Assembly (NCBI GenBank): GCA_030591745.1
Contig: JAUVAM010000193.1
Span: 1-7,059 of the forward strand
Reading direction: 5' to 3'
Length of the DNA: 7,059 bases
Origin: Deltaproteobacteria bacterium
Lineage (GTDB): Bacteria > Myxococcota > B64-G9
The notes under the pieces: generated by a model
What the model was told of the DNA's origin: nothing
The model's database searches: none
The model's input: the letters and a program-made list of their open reading frames with translations, nothing else
Part shown: positions 1 to 6,210 of the stretch, piece by piece
Numbering within the stretch: the first letter of the stretch is position 1
Layout of the letters: every line of letters starts with the position of its first letter
Made by a program: the position numbers and the translations under genes

Positions 1-662
1 CCCGCCATCCGCCACAAGGCGGTCCGCGCCAGGGCCGCCGTCAAGGGGTCCTGCTCCACGCCGCAAAGACCGTGGGCTATGCGCTCTCTGATGGCAAGCC
101 TGCGTTCTTCTGCTGGAAGCCGTTTGCTCAGATGCTCCACACAGGCCACCAACAAGCGGCCATCGCCGCATGCCGGATCCAGAATCACCCGAGGGGACCA
201 GGTGTCGCCCAAGAGCATCCCGGCCAATCGCTCAGCCATCCAGGTCGGCGTATAAAAAGCACCGGCCCTTCGGTTGGATTCAGAACCCCCCTCAAAGTAC
301 ATACCCCGCTTGCCTCGTCCACGCAGCACGCGGCCTGAGCGCAGAGCCAGGTGCAAAGCCCCCAGGTCCAACTCGCCCTCGGGCAAGTAGGCCTCTGCGC
401 AAGCCCGCGCGGGATCCGGCGAGCCCTTCGGATCAAGAGTCGAATCCAGAAGAGGACAGCCCCGGCTTTGAGCCAAGGCCCAGCTGGCCTTCCAGTCCTC
501 ACCTGCCCCCGCCGCTTCAGTCAGGCAAGCCTTGCGCAAGATCGCAAGCGCCGCGATTTTTTGTAGCACATCAGCCCGCAGGCGCGGTGCTATCCGGGCC
601 AGCGCCTCTGCGGTCTTTAACAAGGCGAGGCTATTCGGTTCGACTTGAGGAGCCTTGGGCAC
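1..662 (-). CDS. N6-adenine DNA methyltransferase, N-terminal part (runs off left edge)
   Basis: I translated this by hand: an open frame of 220 codons from GTG at 662-660 to the window edge, so the C-terminus is missing. The N-terminal ~120 residues are not recognised. Then come GAFYTP (residues 134-139), the usual lead-in to the catalytic core of gamma-type N6-adenine methyltransferases; DPACGDG (162-168), motif I that binds S-adenosylmethionine; and GVEQDP (201-206), motif II. The catalytic (N/D)PP(Y/F) motif IV would lie off-window, so activity cannot be judged. Such domains occur in type I HsdM, type IIG (Eco57I-like) and BREX PglX proteins; which applies here cannot be told. The start follows the CorC stop by 3 bases, in the same frame, with AAGGTGG 8 bases upstream of GTG, so it is probably co-transcribed with CorC and possibly translationally coupled. 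A later ATG at 302 would remove a large part of the N-terminal region and is less likely. Confidence 0.85.
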   Translation of the reverse strand, partial: MPKAPQVEPNSLALLKTAEALARIAPRLRADVLQKIAALAILRKACLTEAAGAGEDWKASWALAQSRGCPLLDSTLDPKGSPDPARACAEAYLPEGELDLGALHLALRSGRVLRGRGKRGMYFEGGSESNRRAGAFYTPTWMAERLAGMLLGDTWSPRVILDPACGDGRLLVACVEHLSKRLPAEERRLAIRERIAHGLCGVEQDPLTAALARTALWRMA

Positions 663-665
663 GAC

Positions 666-1916
666 TCAGTCCACCTTCTCGCCGAGGGCTTCGGTGACCT
701 GAGTCTTCACCAATATCTCATAGCGATGTCCGCTTCGATGGGTGATGCGGATGGAGCCGATTTTGACCCGGCGAATGGCGCCTGAACTTAACGGGCTGTA
801 CATTTCAAACCACTCCGCCAGGGTCATGTTGTCACCGAAAGTCCCCAGGTCCACGTTCATGACCTTGCACATGTCGTCGATTTCCAAGTCGCCGCGAACC
901 AAATATCGTCCCGGGCGCAGCTCCACGATCAAATCGCCTTCGTCGTCATCATACTCGTCCTGAATTTCCCCGACGATCTCTTCGAGCACGTCCTCCATGG
1001 TCACGACACCCACGACCGCGCCTTCCTTGTCCTCCACGGCGGCCATATGCGACCGTCGCAACTGCATATCCCGCAGCAATTCATCCGAATCCAAATCGAC
1101 GGAACAACGCATCAGGGGACGCACGTGTTTTAACCAGTTTTCCTCCATGTCCTCGCGCTGGACCACAAAATCCTTAACCAAAAGCAAGCCCACCATTTCA
1201 CCCTTCTGCTGCCGATAGATCGGGTACCGGGTATTCTCGGTCTTGGCGAATTCTCGAAGCACGTCCTCAAAACTGGCCGTCTCCGGGATGGCGTCTACCT
1301 CGGCCATCGGGATCATGATGTCGCTGACGGGTGTGTCCTTCAGCGTCAGCACCTCCCGGGTCATGCGCGTCTCAGCCGGCTCCAGCTCTCCGTCCCTCGC
1401 GCCAAGACGGATGGCCGTCAACAGCTCCTGACGAGAGAGGCGCCGCTTCTGTATCGACTGCCGACCCAAAAAGGGCCAAAGCAACAGGTCGGTCACGAAA
1501 GTCGTGGCCCAAACCACAGGCAGAAACAAGACACGAAAGATCTCCACCGGCAAAGCGATGCGTGCGGCAAAACGTTCCGGATTGATCGTAGCCAAAGTCT
1601 TGGGCGTTATCTCCGCAAATATCAGCAAGACAAGCGTGATGACCAAAGTCGCATAGAAAGGGCCAAGCAAGGCCGTGGCCAAGGCCGCCGCCATGACGTT
1701 GACCAGGTTGTTGCCCACCAGAATCGTGGCCAGCAAATCCCCCGGCTGCTCGACCAGGCGCAAGGCCCGCCCGGCTCCCCTCACCCCTTGTTCCGACAGG
1801 TGGATGAGCTTCACCCGACCGGAGCCGATGAGCGCCGTCTCCGAACTGGAAAAAAACGCAGAGAATAAAACCAAGACCACCAGGACAAGAATCCACACCA
1901 CCAAAGTCACGTCCAT
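666..1916 (-). CDS. CorC/HlyC family CNNM-CBS membrane transporter-like protein
   Basis: A complete 416-residue protein of the family variously named hemolysin C, CorC or CNNM, which is linked to Mg2+/Co2+ homeostasis. In order it has an N-terminal CNNM/DUF21 membrane domain (about residues 1-150) with SAFFSSSETAL (19-29), GNNLVNV (68-74) and AEITPKT (101-107); a CBS pair (about 195-320) with TRYPIYR (229-235) and VVTMEDVLEEIVGEI (304-318); and a C-terminal CorC_HlyC domain (about 335-405). Length and order are typical, and no truncation is seen. ATG at 1916 is chosen because the first membrane helix begins right after it. Earlier in-frame starts at 1952 (ATG) and 1958 (TTG) would add a tail that reads through the conserved upstream block. 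The SD-like GGAGG (1930-1934) is 13 bases from ATG, which is long. A methyltransferase gene follows directly; a zinc-finger gene diverges upstream. The transported ion is not shown by the sequence. Confidence 0.93.
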   Translation of the reverse strand: MDVTLVVWILVLVVLVLFSAFFSSSETALIGSGRVKLIHLSEQGVRGAGRALRLVEQPGDLLATILVGNNLVNVMAAALATALLGPFYATLVITLVLLIFAEITPKTLATINPERFAARIALPVEIFRVLFLPVVWATTFVTDLLLWPFLGRQSIQKRRLSRQELLTAIRLGARDGELEPAETRMTREVLTLKDTPVSDIMIPMAEVDAIPETASFEDVLREFAKTENTRYPIYRQQKGEMVGLLLVKDFVVQREDMEENWLKHVRPLMRCSVDLDSDELLRDMQLRRSHMAAVEDKEGAVVGVVTMEDVLEEIVGEIQDEYDDDEGDLIVELRPGRYLVRGDLEIDDMCKVMNVDLGTFGDNMTLAEWFEMYSPLSSGAIRRVKIGSIRITHRSGHRYEILVKTQVTEALGEKVD

Positions 1917-1919
1917 GCT

Positions 1920-1989
1920 GTTTGTCGTACCTCCAACAAAAAAGTATGCCATCGACAAGCCCCCCTGTCACCTCAATCACCGTATGTTT
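1920..1989 (-). promoter_or_regulatory. Conserved upstream block, copy A (before CorC)
   Basis: About 70 bases, 59 of 70 aligned columns identical to copy B at 6211-6279, same strand, ending 3 bases before the CorC ATG. The longest shared run is TGTCGATGGCATACTTT. It contains GTGACA (1966-1971) and CATACT (1943-1948) separated by 17 bases, a plausible sigma-70-like -35/-10 pair that would start transcription near 1936, downstream of the 1952 ATG. The dyad GACAGG-N4-CTTGTC (1954-1969) covers the -35/spacer. A second inverted repeat TTGTT-N8-GACAA (1922-1939) has GGAGG in its loop. Conservation is direct observation; promoter, operator or RNA-leader roles are inference. Confidence 0.6.
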
Positions 1990-2003
1990 AAGGGCTCATC
2001 CTG

Positions 2004-2012
2004 TGCTATAAA
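2004..2012 (+). promoter_or_regulatory. Extended -10 element for the zinc-finger gene
   Basis: TGCTATAAA (TG at 2004-2005, hexamer 2007-2012) matches an extended -10. A start of transcription 7-8 bases downstream would fall at about the A of the ATG at 2020, implying a leaderless or nearly leaderless mRNA. This agrees with the lack of a convincing Shine-Dalgarno before that ATG. No clear -35 is seen. Confidence 0.35.
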
Positions 2013-2019
2013 AGATCCC

Positions 2020-2286
2020 ATGGCAGGCGGATTCACCAAAGACGGAGCGGTTCAAGAACAGATCGACGCGAGCATCGCGGACGCGGTCTCCCAAGTCCGT
2101 CGGCGCCTACCCAAAGGCGAAAGCCTCGGCGCCTGTGAAATCTGCGGCGAGCCCATCCCCGAAAAGCGCCGCCAGGCCATCCCAGGAGTCCGTCTCTGCC
2201 TCACCTGCCAACAAGAAGAAGACGCCCAACAAAAAATCGAAACCGGCTACAACCGCCGCGGCAGCAAGGGCAGCCAGCTAAAATAA
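2020..2286 (+). CDS. ybiI: YbiI-like TraR/DksA-type zinc-finger protein
   Basis: An 88-residue protein that I recognise as close to E. coli YbiI in length and pattern: a short helical N-terminus, KGESLGACEICGEPIP, then IPGVRLCLTCQQEED, and the near-invariant GYNRRGSKGSQLK tail. Cys39, Cys42, Cys60 and Cys63 form a C-x2-C-x17-C-x2-C zinc site, as in the DksA/TraR C-terminal domain. It lacks the long coiled coil with which DksA enters the RNA polymerase secondary channel, so a DksA role should not be assumed; the function of YbiI proteins is poorly known. The frame stays open upstream to 1675, but that stretch is antisense to CorC, and ATG at 2020 gives the family's usual start and length. It diverges from CorC. 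The closest relatives I know are gammaproteobacterial, which hints at transfer, but this is unproven. Confidence 0.93.
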   Translation: MAGGFTKDGAVQEQIDASIADAVSQVRRRLPKGESLGACEICGEPIPEKRRQAIPGVRLCLTCQQEEDAQQKIETGYNRRGSKGSQLK

Positions 2287-2329
2287 GCCCCTCCGATTAT
2301 GTGTGGGAGACCCGAGGGCATGAGCTGCT

Positions 2330-2358
2330 TTGCGCTCAGCGCCAAAAAGGCGGATAAT
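2330..2358 (+). promoter_or_regulatory. Sigma-70-like promoter of the Cys-rich lipoprotein gene
   Basis: TTGCGC (2330-2335) and GATAAT (2353-2358) are 17 bases apart, the ideal spacing, giving a start near 2365 and a leader of about 40 bases. The spacer holds two overlapping inverted repeats, GCGCT-C-AGCGC (2332-2342) and CGCC-A5-GGCG (2340-2352), which could be an operator; that part is speculative. The rest of the 2287-2404 gap shows nothing else convincing. Confidence 0.55.
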
Positions 2359-2404
2359 CGCATTACCGTTTATCAAGGGACATGAATTAGGAAAGGGGAT
2401 GGAC

Positions 2405-4393
2405 ATGAAAACGACTTGGATGGCCTTGCTGCTCGCTGTGACCTTGCTGCCTTTCGCTTGCTCGAACGAGGACCAGCCGGTGCCCGATGCGGGCACGGAC
2501 CTGGGCCACGACCTGCTCATGGGAGAGCACTGCGTCGAGGACGGCCAATGTGCAAGCAACTTGTGCTTGATCTACGAAGGAGACGACGAAGGCTATTGCA
2601 CGGAAACAGGCTGCGTGCTGCAGGATGAATGCCACAACCACGCCGCGGGCGAGACCGACGACATGTGCTGCATGGAGATGGAAGGGCAGTTCATCTGCCT
2701 GAAGGTGGCGGAGGGCTATGGCTGCGACGACCCCCCCACCCCCATGGGCACGCCCTGCGGAGACAACCCGGACCTCTGCTATCGAACGACCTGCGTGGGC
2801 GAGGGCGATGAAGCCATCTGTACTCGCCTCTGCGCCACTGACGCGGACTGCGATGGATCCGGTTGGGGGCCGGAGTTTACCTGCCAAACTGTCGAGGACG
2901 GCAATCGCTACTGCCTGATCTTCAACCCGGTTCTTTGTACCGCCTCCGCCGACTGCCCTGTAGGCGAGACATGCTCGGTCGAAGTCAACGCCGACTTAAC
3001 CGATCTCTTCGGCGAATGCGTCACCTACGGGGCCCGGCAGCCGGGCTCCGAATGCAATGACGAAGACGACCCCTCGTCCCTGAGTTTCGAGGAACGTTGC
3101 AGCGGCCTGTATTGCCTCAACGGAAAATGCAGCGAGGTTTGCTCCGAGGACGCCGACTGCCCGGAGGGCATGATTTGTGAGTCGCAGCAGTTTCCCAACG
3201 TCGACGACACGATCATGGTCTGCAAAGGTGTCCTGTCTTGCAATGGCACCGCAGACTGCCCCGAAGGCCAGGTCTGCTGGCCAGTTCCAGTCACCGACCA
3301 CTTCGAAGGACGCTGCGGCCAGGAAGACGGCGGCGGGGATTTTACAGACGCTTTCTGCCTCGCGGATGAGAACTGCCCTGAAGGCCTGAGCTGTCTGAAC
3401 AGCGATTACTGCCTGGCCGAGCCCTGCGGGGATCCCGGCAACACGCTTGTCCTCTCGGCCTGCATCGAGGACATGCGTTGCGCCGCTGCTTCCGAATGCG
3501 GCGAGGGCGAGGGCTGTTGGCCGACCGAAGCCTACGAAGGAGGCCTCATGGGCTGGTGCCGTCAGGATGAGGGCACGGACCCGGTGGGCACGGCCTGTGA
3601 TGAAGACAACGACATCTGCCAGGTTCTCTGCCTGGAGGGCCTTTGTACCGAATGGTGCACCCTGGACGAGGACTGCCCGGAAACCATGCGCTGCAAGCAG
3701 GTGGCCTACTGCCTGGCCGAGCCCTGCGACGAGGATGCCAACATCGCCCTGGGTGGAAGTTGCGTAGCCGAAGACTATTGCGACAGCCCGGATGACTGTG
3801 ATGATGGGTTCTCCTGCGCACCCGTCCTCCAAGCCGATTCGACCTTCTCCGGAGGCTGCCAAGAAGACCAGGGGGCCGATCCGGTCGGCACGGAATGCGA
3901 TTCGCAAAACGACACCTGTCAGGTCCTCTGCGGCGACGGTCGCTGCACGGAGTGGTGTTCGCTCGACGAAGACTGCGGGCCCGGCATGCTTTGTGAGAAC
4001 CTTTACATCTGCCTCGAGAACCCCTGCGAGTTTCCCGATGATTTCTCAAGCATGTCGGTCTGCGTCACCGATCTGAGATGCAGCGCCCCTTCCGACTGTG
4101 AGCCCGGTTCCAGTTGCAGGCCTTTCCTGGACCCCGACACGACCACCCTCAAAGGATGGTGCTACCCGGATCAAGGAACCGATCCTCTGGGCACAGCCTG
4201 CGACCTCTTTGGGGACGGTTGCGAGTCCATCTGCATCGAATTCGACTCCGGCGCCGAGTGCACCGAGGTCTGCACGGAGGCAGCCGACTGCAGCGAAGGG
4301 CACGACTGCCAGCCCGTAAGCCTGTGCTTCGCCGACCCTTGCACCGATCCGGCCAACGTCGCCGAAAGCAAGCTCTGCGTACCGGGCACCTGA
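2405..4393 (+). CDS. Large Cys-rich repeat lipoprotein, 662 residues
   Basis: A predicted secreted lipoprotein: signal peptide MKTTWMALLLAVTLLPFAC with lipidation expected at Cys19 (LPFAC is an imperfect lipobox), then an acidic linker with PVPDAG. The rest is very rich in Cys (I count 83), Asp and Glu. Degenerate units of about 100 residues recur at roughly 113, 212, 309 (a shorter unit of 81), 390, 490 and 591, the last only about 72 residues. A unit reads GT-C-x6-C, then C-T-E-W/V-C, D-x-D-C-x2-G-x2-C, C-L-A-x-P-C, and ends F-x-G-x-C. The C-x4-DC-x2-G-x2-C pattern resembles the Cys-rich repeats common in myxobacterial lipoproteins of unknown role. No catalytic domain is visible; a disulphide-stabilised surface protein is the best inference. 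ATG at 2405 is chosen for the GGAAAGGGG 6 bases upstream; ATG at 2399 is also possible. It appears monocistronic, with its own promoter, convergent with the next genes. Confidence 0.9.
   Translation: MKTTWMALLLAVTLLPFACSNEDQPVPDAGTDLGHDLLMGEHCVEDGQCASNLCLIYEGDDEGYCTETGCVLQDECHNHAAGETDDMCCMEMEGQFICLKVAEGYGCDDPPTPMGTPCGDNPDLCYRTTCVGEGDEAICTRLCATDADCDGSGWGPEFTCQTVEDGNRYCLIFNPVLCTASADCPVGETCSVEVNADLTDLFGECVTYGARQPGSECNDEDDPSSLSFEERCSGLYCLNGKCSEVCSEDADCPEGMICESQQFPNVDDTIMVCKGVLSCNGTADCPEGQVCWPVPVTDHFEGRCGQEDGGGDFTDAFCLADENCPEGLSCLNSDYCLAEPCGDPGNTLVLSACIEDMRCAAASECGEGEGCWPTEAYEGGLMGWCRQDEGTDPVGTACDEDNDICQVLCLEGLCTEWCTLDEDCPETMRCKQVAYCLAEPCDEDANIALGGSCVAEDYCDSPDDCDDGFSCAPVLQADSTFSGGCQEDQGADPVGTECDSQNDTCQVLCGDGRCTEWCSLDEDCGPGMLCENLYICLENPCEFPDDFSSMSVCVTDLRCSAPSDCEPGSSCRPFLDPDTTTLKGWCYPDQGTDPLGTACDLFGDGCESICIEFDSGAECTEVCTEAADCSEGHDCQPVSLCFADPCTDPANVAESKLCVPGT
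2741..4390 (+). repeat. Degenerate tandem coding repeats, about 300-base period
   Basis: Within the Cys-rich lipoprotein, GTDPVGT/GADPVGT/GTDPLGT begin at 3572, 3872 and 4175, a spacing of exactly 300 then 303 bases. CLAEPC recurs at 300-base spacing near 3412 and 3712. Earlier units (from about 2741 and 3038) are more diverged, and the unit from 3329 lacks its first Cys cluster. This implies growth by in-frame duplication, with the last two or three units the youngest. Confidence 0.8.
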
Positions 4394-4404
4394 TCTGGCG
4401 GTGC

Positions 4405-4431
4405 TGAGGCCCGGGCAACCCGCGTGCCTCA
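4405..4431. terminator. Hairpin between convergent genes
   Basis: TGAGGC (4405-4410) pairs with GCCTCA (4426-4431), and inside it CGGG (4412-4415) pairs with CCCG (4419-4422) around a CAA loop. It sits in the 45-base gap between two convergent genes, where a two-way terminator is expected. There is no T-run on either side, so a factor-independent terminator is doubtful. Confidence 0.35.
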
Positions 4432-4438
4432 CTCGCCC

Positions 4439-4852
4439 TCACTTGCGGAGGACCTTGATGCCTCCGCCGAAGTGCTCTACCCCGGATGCCAGGGTCTGGA
4501 TCTTCTTCTGCGACCAGAACAGGATGTTCTCGGACTGACTCGTCAAAAATTGCAGCCGAACCTGGCCGTTGACGATGACGACCTGCTCGATTCCCTTCCA
4601 GACGTACTTCTTCGTTCGCATCCACTTGATGACGACAATGCTGTGCTCGTCCATGCGCACGTAGGGCCGAACCAAGGACGAGATGAAATCCGCCGAGAAA
4701 TACAGGACGGTGATGAGATACACCCAGCCACCTTGACCCCAGTCTTCAACGGCGGCATCGACGGCCAAGAGGGCGATGACCAGACTCGGGATATTCGGTC
4801 GTCGAATCGCGATCGGACGCACTGCTTCCTTTTCCACTGCTGTTCCTCCCAT
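4439..4852 (-). CDS. Small membrane protein, possible PH-like domain (unrecognised)
   Basis: A 137-residue protein that I do not recognise as a named family. It has a short basic/acidic N-terminus, two hydrophobic stretches (about residues 21-35 and 43-60; the first is weak and holds Asp32), and then a polar, probably beta-rich region (about 64-137) with RMDEHSIVVIK, YVWKGIEQVVIVNGQVRLQF and a Gly-rich end. The pattern 'two helices, then D-x-x-S/G-I-V-x-K and W-K-x-I-x-x-V' recalls bacterial PH-like (bPH) membrane proteins; this is inference only. ATG at 4852 is strongly supported by AAGGGAGG 8 bases upstream. The frame stays open further upstream only antiparallel-in-frame to the neighbour gene, so longer versions are not believed. 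It starts 20 bases after the stop of the second DUF1566 lipoprotein, so the two are probably co-transcribed. Confidence 0.8.
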   Translation of the reverse strand: MGGTAVEKEAVRPIAIRRPNIPSLVIALLAVDAAVEDWGQGGWVYLITVLYFSADFISSLVRPYVRMDEHSIVVIKWMRTKKYVWKGIEQVVIVNGQVRLQFLTSQSENILFWSQKKIQTLASGVEHFGGGIKVLRK

Positions 4853-4872
4853 CCCAAAAACCTCCCTTTTCA

Positions 4873-5559
4873 CTATCGAGTCATGTCCGTCGCCCAGCGG
4901 ACGCAGCGCACTGAGTATGGGGTGTCGCTTTCGATGCTTGTGATCGTTGCGCCCCGGAAATCGATGGCCCAGTGCTTGTCTGCCTGATCGTCCACCGGCG
5001 AAGAGGACCTGAAGGGGCCGCAGGGGCCGAGCATGGGATTCCAGTAGCAGGTCTCTCCGTAGACGCAACCCGCGCATTGCTCGTTGTTGCAGTCCGAAGA
5101 CGACAGGCATCCGTCGCCGACTCCGCATTCGCCGCCGGGTTCGGAGATGGGGCAACCGACAACCAAACTCCTGAGCTCAGCGATGCTTGGCAGGCGCCAG
5201 GCCAGGCCGCTTTCATTGGCCAGGTCCTGGCAGTGACTCAAGGCGGAGGCGTGGTCGAACAATTCAAGTAACGGTGAATCCTGCCACTCAAGGACCTCGC
5301 AGAGGCCGTCTCGACAAGCCGCATTTTCCTCCAGGCAAACACTGCGACACAGGCCATTCGAACAGGCTTCGCAGAGTTCGGCCCGGCAGGCAGGCTCACA
5401 GGGCGCTGTCTCCTGACAGAACCCTTCGGCGCAGAACCAGTCTTGCTTGCATTCCGAGTCCCTTTCGCAAGGCGCGTCTTCCTGGCCGGAACAGCCGAGC
5501 AGAAGTCCGCAGATCGAAAGCCATCCCAATGCAAAAACCATCACCGTAATTTGGCGCAT
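4873..5559 (-). CDS. Cys-rich lipoprotein with DUF1566 (Lcl C-terminal) domain, second copy
   Basis: A 228-residue predicted lipoprotein: the signal peptide ends at LLLGC, with lipidation at Cys23. A Cys-rich stretch follows (residues 31-87), starting APCERDSECKQDWFCAEGFC and then carrying about ten more cysteines that the neighbouring copy lacks. From about 90 there is a DUF1566-type domain: ALSHCQDL (106-113), WRLPSIAELRSLV (121-133), a Cys-rich insert (136-180), HWAIDF (196-201) and VRCVR (217-221). DUF1566 belongs to a C-type-lectin-like fold often found on secreted proteins; ligand unknown. The usual YWSS motif is here FRSSS. It is clearly a paralogue of the gene at 5605-6201; the two share 19 identical bases over the HWAIDF codons (4956-4974 and 5676-5694). 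ATG at 5559 is chosen for GAGGAGA upstream; GTG at 5565 is less likely. The start lies 45 bases after the upstream paralogue's stop, with no promoter seen. Confidence 0.9.
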   Translation of the reverse strand: MRQITVMVFALGWLSICGLLLGCSGQEDAPCERDSECKQDWFCAEGFCQETAPCEPACRAELCEACSNGLCRSVCLEENAACRDGLCEVLEWQDSPLLELFDHASALSHCQDLANESGLAWRLPSIAELRSLVVGCPISEPGGECGVGDGCLSSSDCNNEQCAGCVYGETCYWNPMLGPCGPFRSSSPVDDQADKHWAIDFRGATITSIESDTPYSVRCVRWATDMTR

Positions 5560-5604
5560 CCCCACTCTCCTCTTTGTTTGCTTACTCCCTGCCTTGATTC
5601 TCGC

Positions 5605-6201
5605 TCAGATCCCATCCCGAAAGCAACGCACCTGGTGGCGGTTCCCATCGCTCTGAGGGAAGATATCCGCGTTTTGGAAATCGATGGCCCAGTGGTTTTC
5701 CGACATACCTCCCGCGATGGTGGATGACCAGTAGATATGGCAAGGGCCCTCCATCTCTTCCGGCCAGTAGCAGCCTTCATCCGGGCCCTCGTCGTGCAAA
5801 CAGCCCATGCAGAAGCCGTTCAGGCATTCCGCCTCAGGAGGCGGCAAAGACGAGTTGCAACCGTCGCTGACTCCGCAGCCTCCACTGAGTTCCATCTCCG
5901 GGCACCCAAGGATCAGCCCGCGCAATTCGCTGATGCTCGGCAGGCGCCAATCATCCTGCCCCTCGTAGATAAGGGCGTCACAAAAAACCATGGCGTCCGA
6001 ATGCTCCATTTCCTCCGGAATGGGACTGATTTGCCACATTCCCCCGAGCGCGACCTGGCAGCTGTCGCCGGCACAGAACAGGCCTTCGTTGCAGTCCGTG
6101 TCGACGTCGCAAGGCGTGTCTTTCTCGCCCGCGTTGCCCAAAAAAATATTGCAGCCCGAAAGAAAACCAACAAGCAGGAAAACGATGAATCCACGATGCA
6201 T
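5605..6201 (-). CDS. Cys-rich lipoprotein with DUF1566 (Lcl C-terminal) domain, first copy
   Basis: A 198-residue predicted lipoprotein with a clean lipobox, LSGC, and lipidation at Cys17. A short Cys cluster (DTPCDVDTDCNEGLFC, 28-43, plus Cys48) is followed by a DUF1566-type domain: MVFCDALIY (71-79), DWRLPSISELRGLI (84-97), a Cys-rich insert (100-144), YWSS (157-160), HWAIDF (170-175) and VRCFR (191-195). This domain has a C-type-lectin-like fold and is common in delta-proteobacterial surface proteins; the role is unknown. ATG at 6201 is chosen because it starts the signal peptide and has GGAG 5-6 bases upstream. The frame extends to an ATG at 6243, but that part lies in the conserved upstream block and would spoil the signal peptide. 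The gene lies 70 bases after the ATPase stop, with its own candidate promoter, and is followed by its paralogue. Confidence 0.91.
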   Translation of the reverse strand: MHRGFIVFLLVGFLSGCNIFLGNAGEKDTPCDVDTDCNEGLFCAGDSCQVALGGMWQISPIPEEMEHSDAMVFCDALIYEGQDDWRLPSISELRGLILGCPEMELSGGCGVSDGCNSSLPPPEAECLNGFCMGCLHDEGPDEGCYWPEEMEGPCHIYWSSTIAGGMSENHWAIDFQNADIFPQSDGNRHQVRCFRDGI

Positions 6202-6210
6202 GAGAACTCC

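Noticed and set aside
170..697. 175-codon plus-strand frame and other frames at the left end
   Set aside because: Pro/Arg/Ser-rich translation typical of a GC-rich shadow; the minus strand carries methyltransferase motifs over the same bases.
1934..1949. Sigma-54 promoter (TGGCAT...TTGT) in the conserved block
   Set aside because: TGGCA and TTG are present in both copies, but the spacing is one base too long for the fixed -24/-12 geometry and the GC of the -12 element is missing; a sigma-70-like pair fits better.
1915..1952. Conserved block as coding sequence (MAYFFVGGTTN / MAYFLVGGMTN)
   Set aside because: Both frames are open and in phase with the downstream genes, but only half of the base changes are silent, the added tail would disrupt a signal peptide in copy B, and similarity continues upstream of the ATG in non-coding sequence.
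4424..4987. 187-codon plus-strand frame
   Set aside because: Antisense to the small membrane protein and the end of the second lipoprotein; no ribosome binding site, low-complexity charged translation, while the minus strand has an excellent one.
4873..6201. Diversity-generating retroelement target (C-type-lectin-like domains)
   Set aside because: DUF1566 shares a broad fold with some retroelement targets, but no reverse transcriptase, template repeat or adenine-specific variation is visible in the window.
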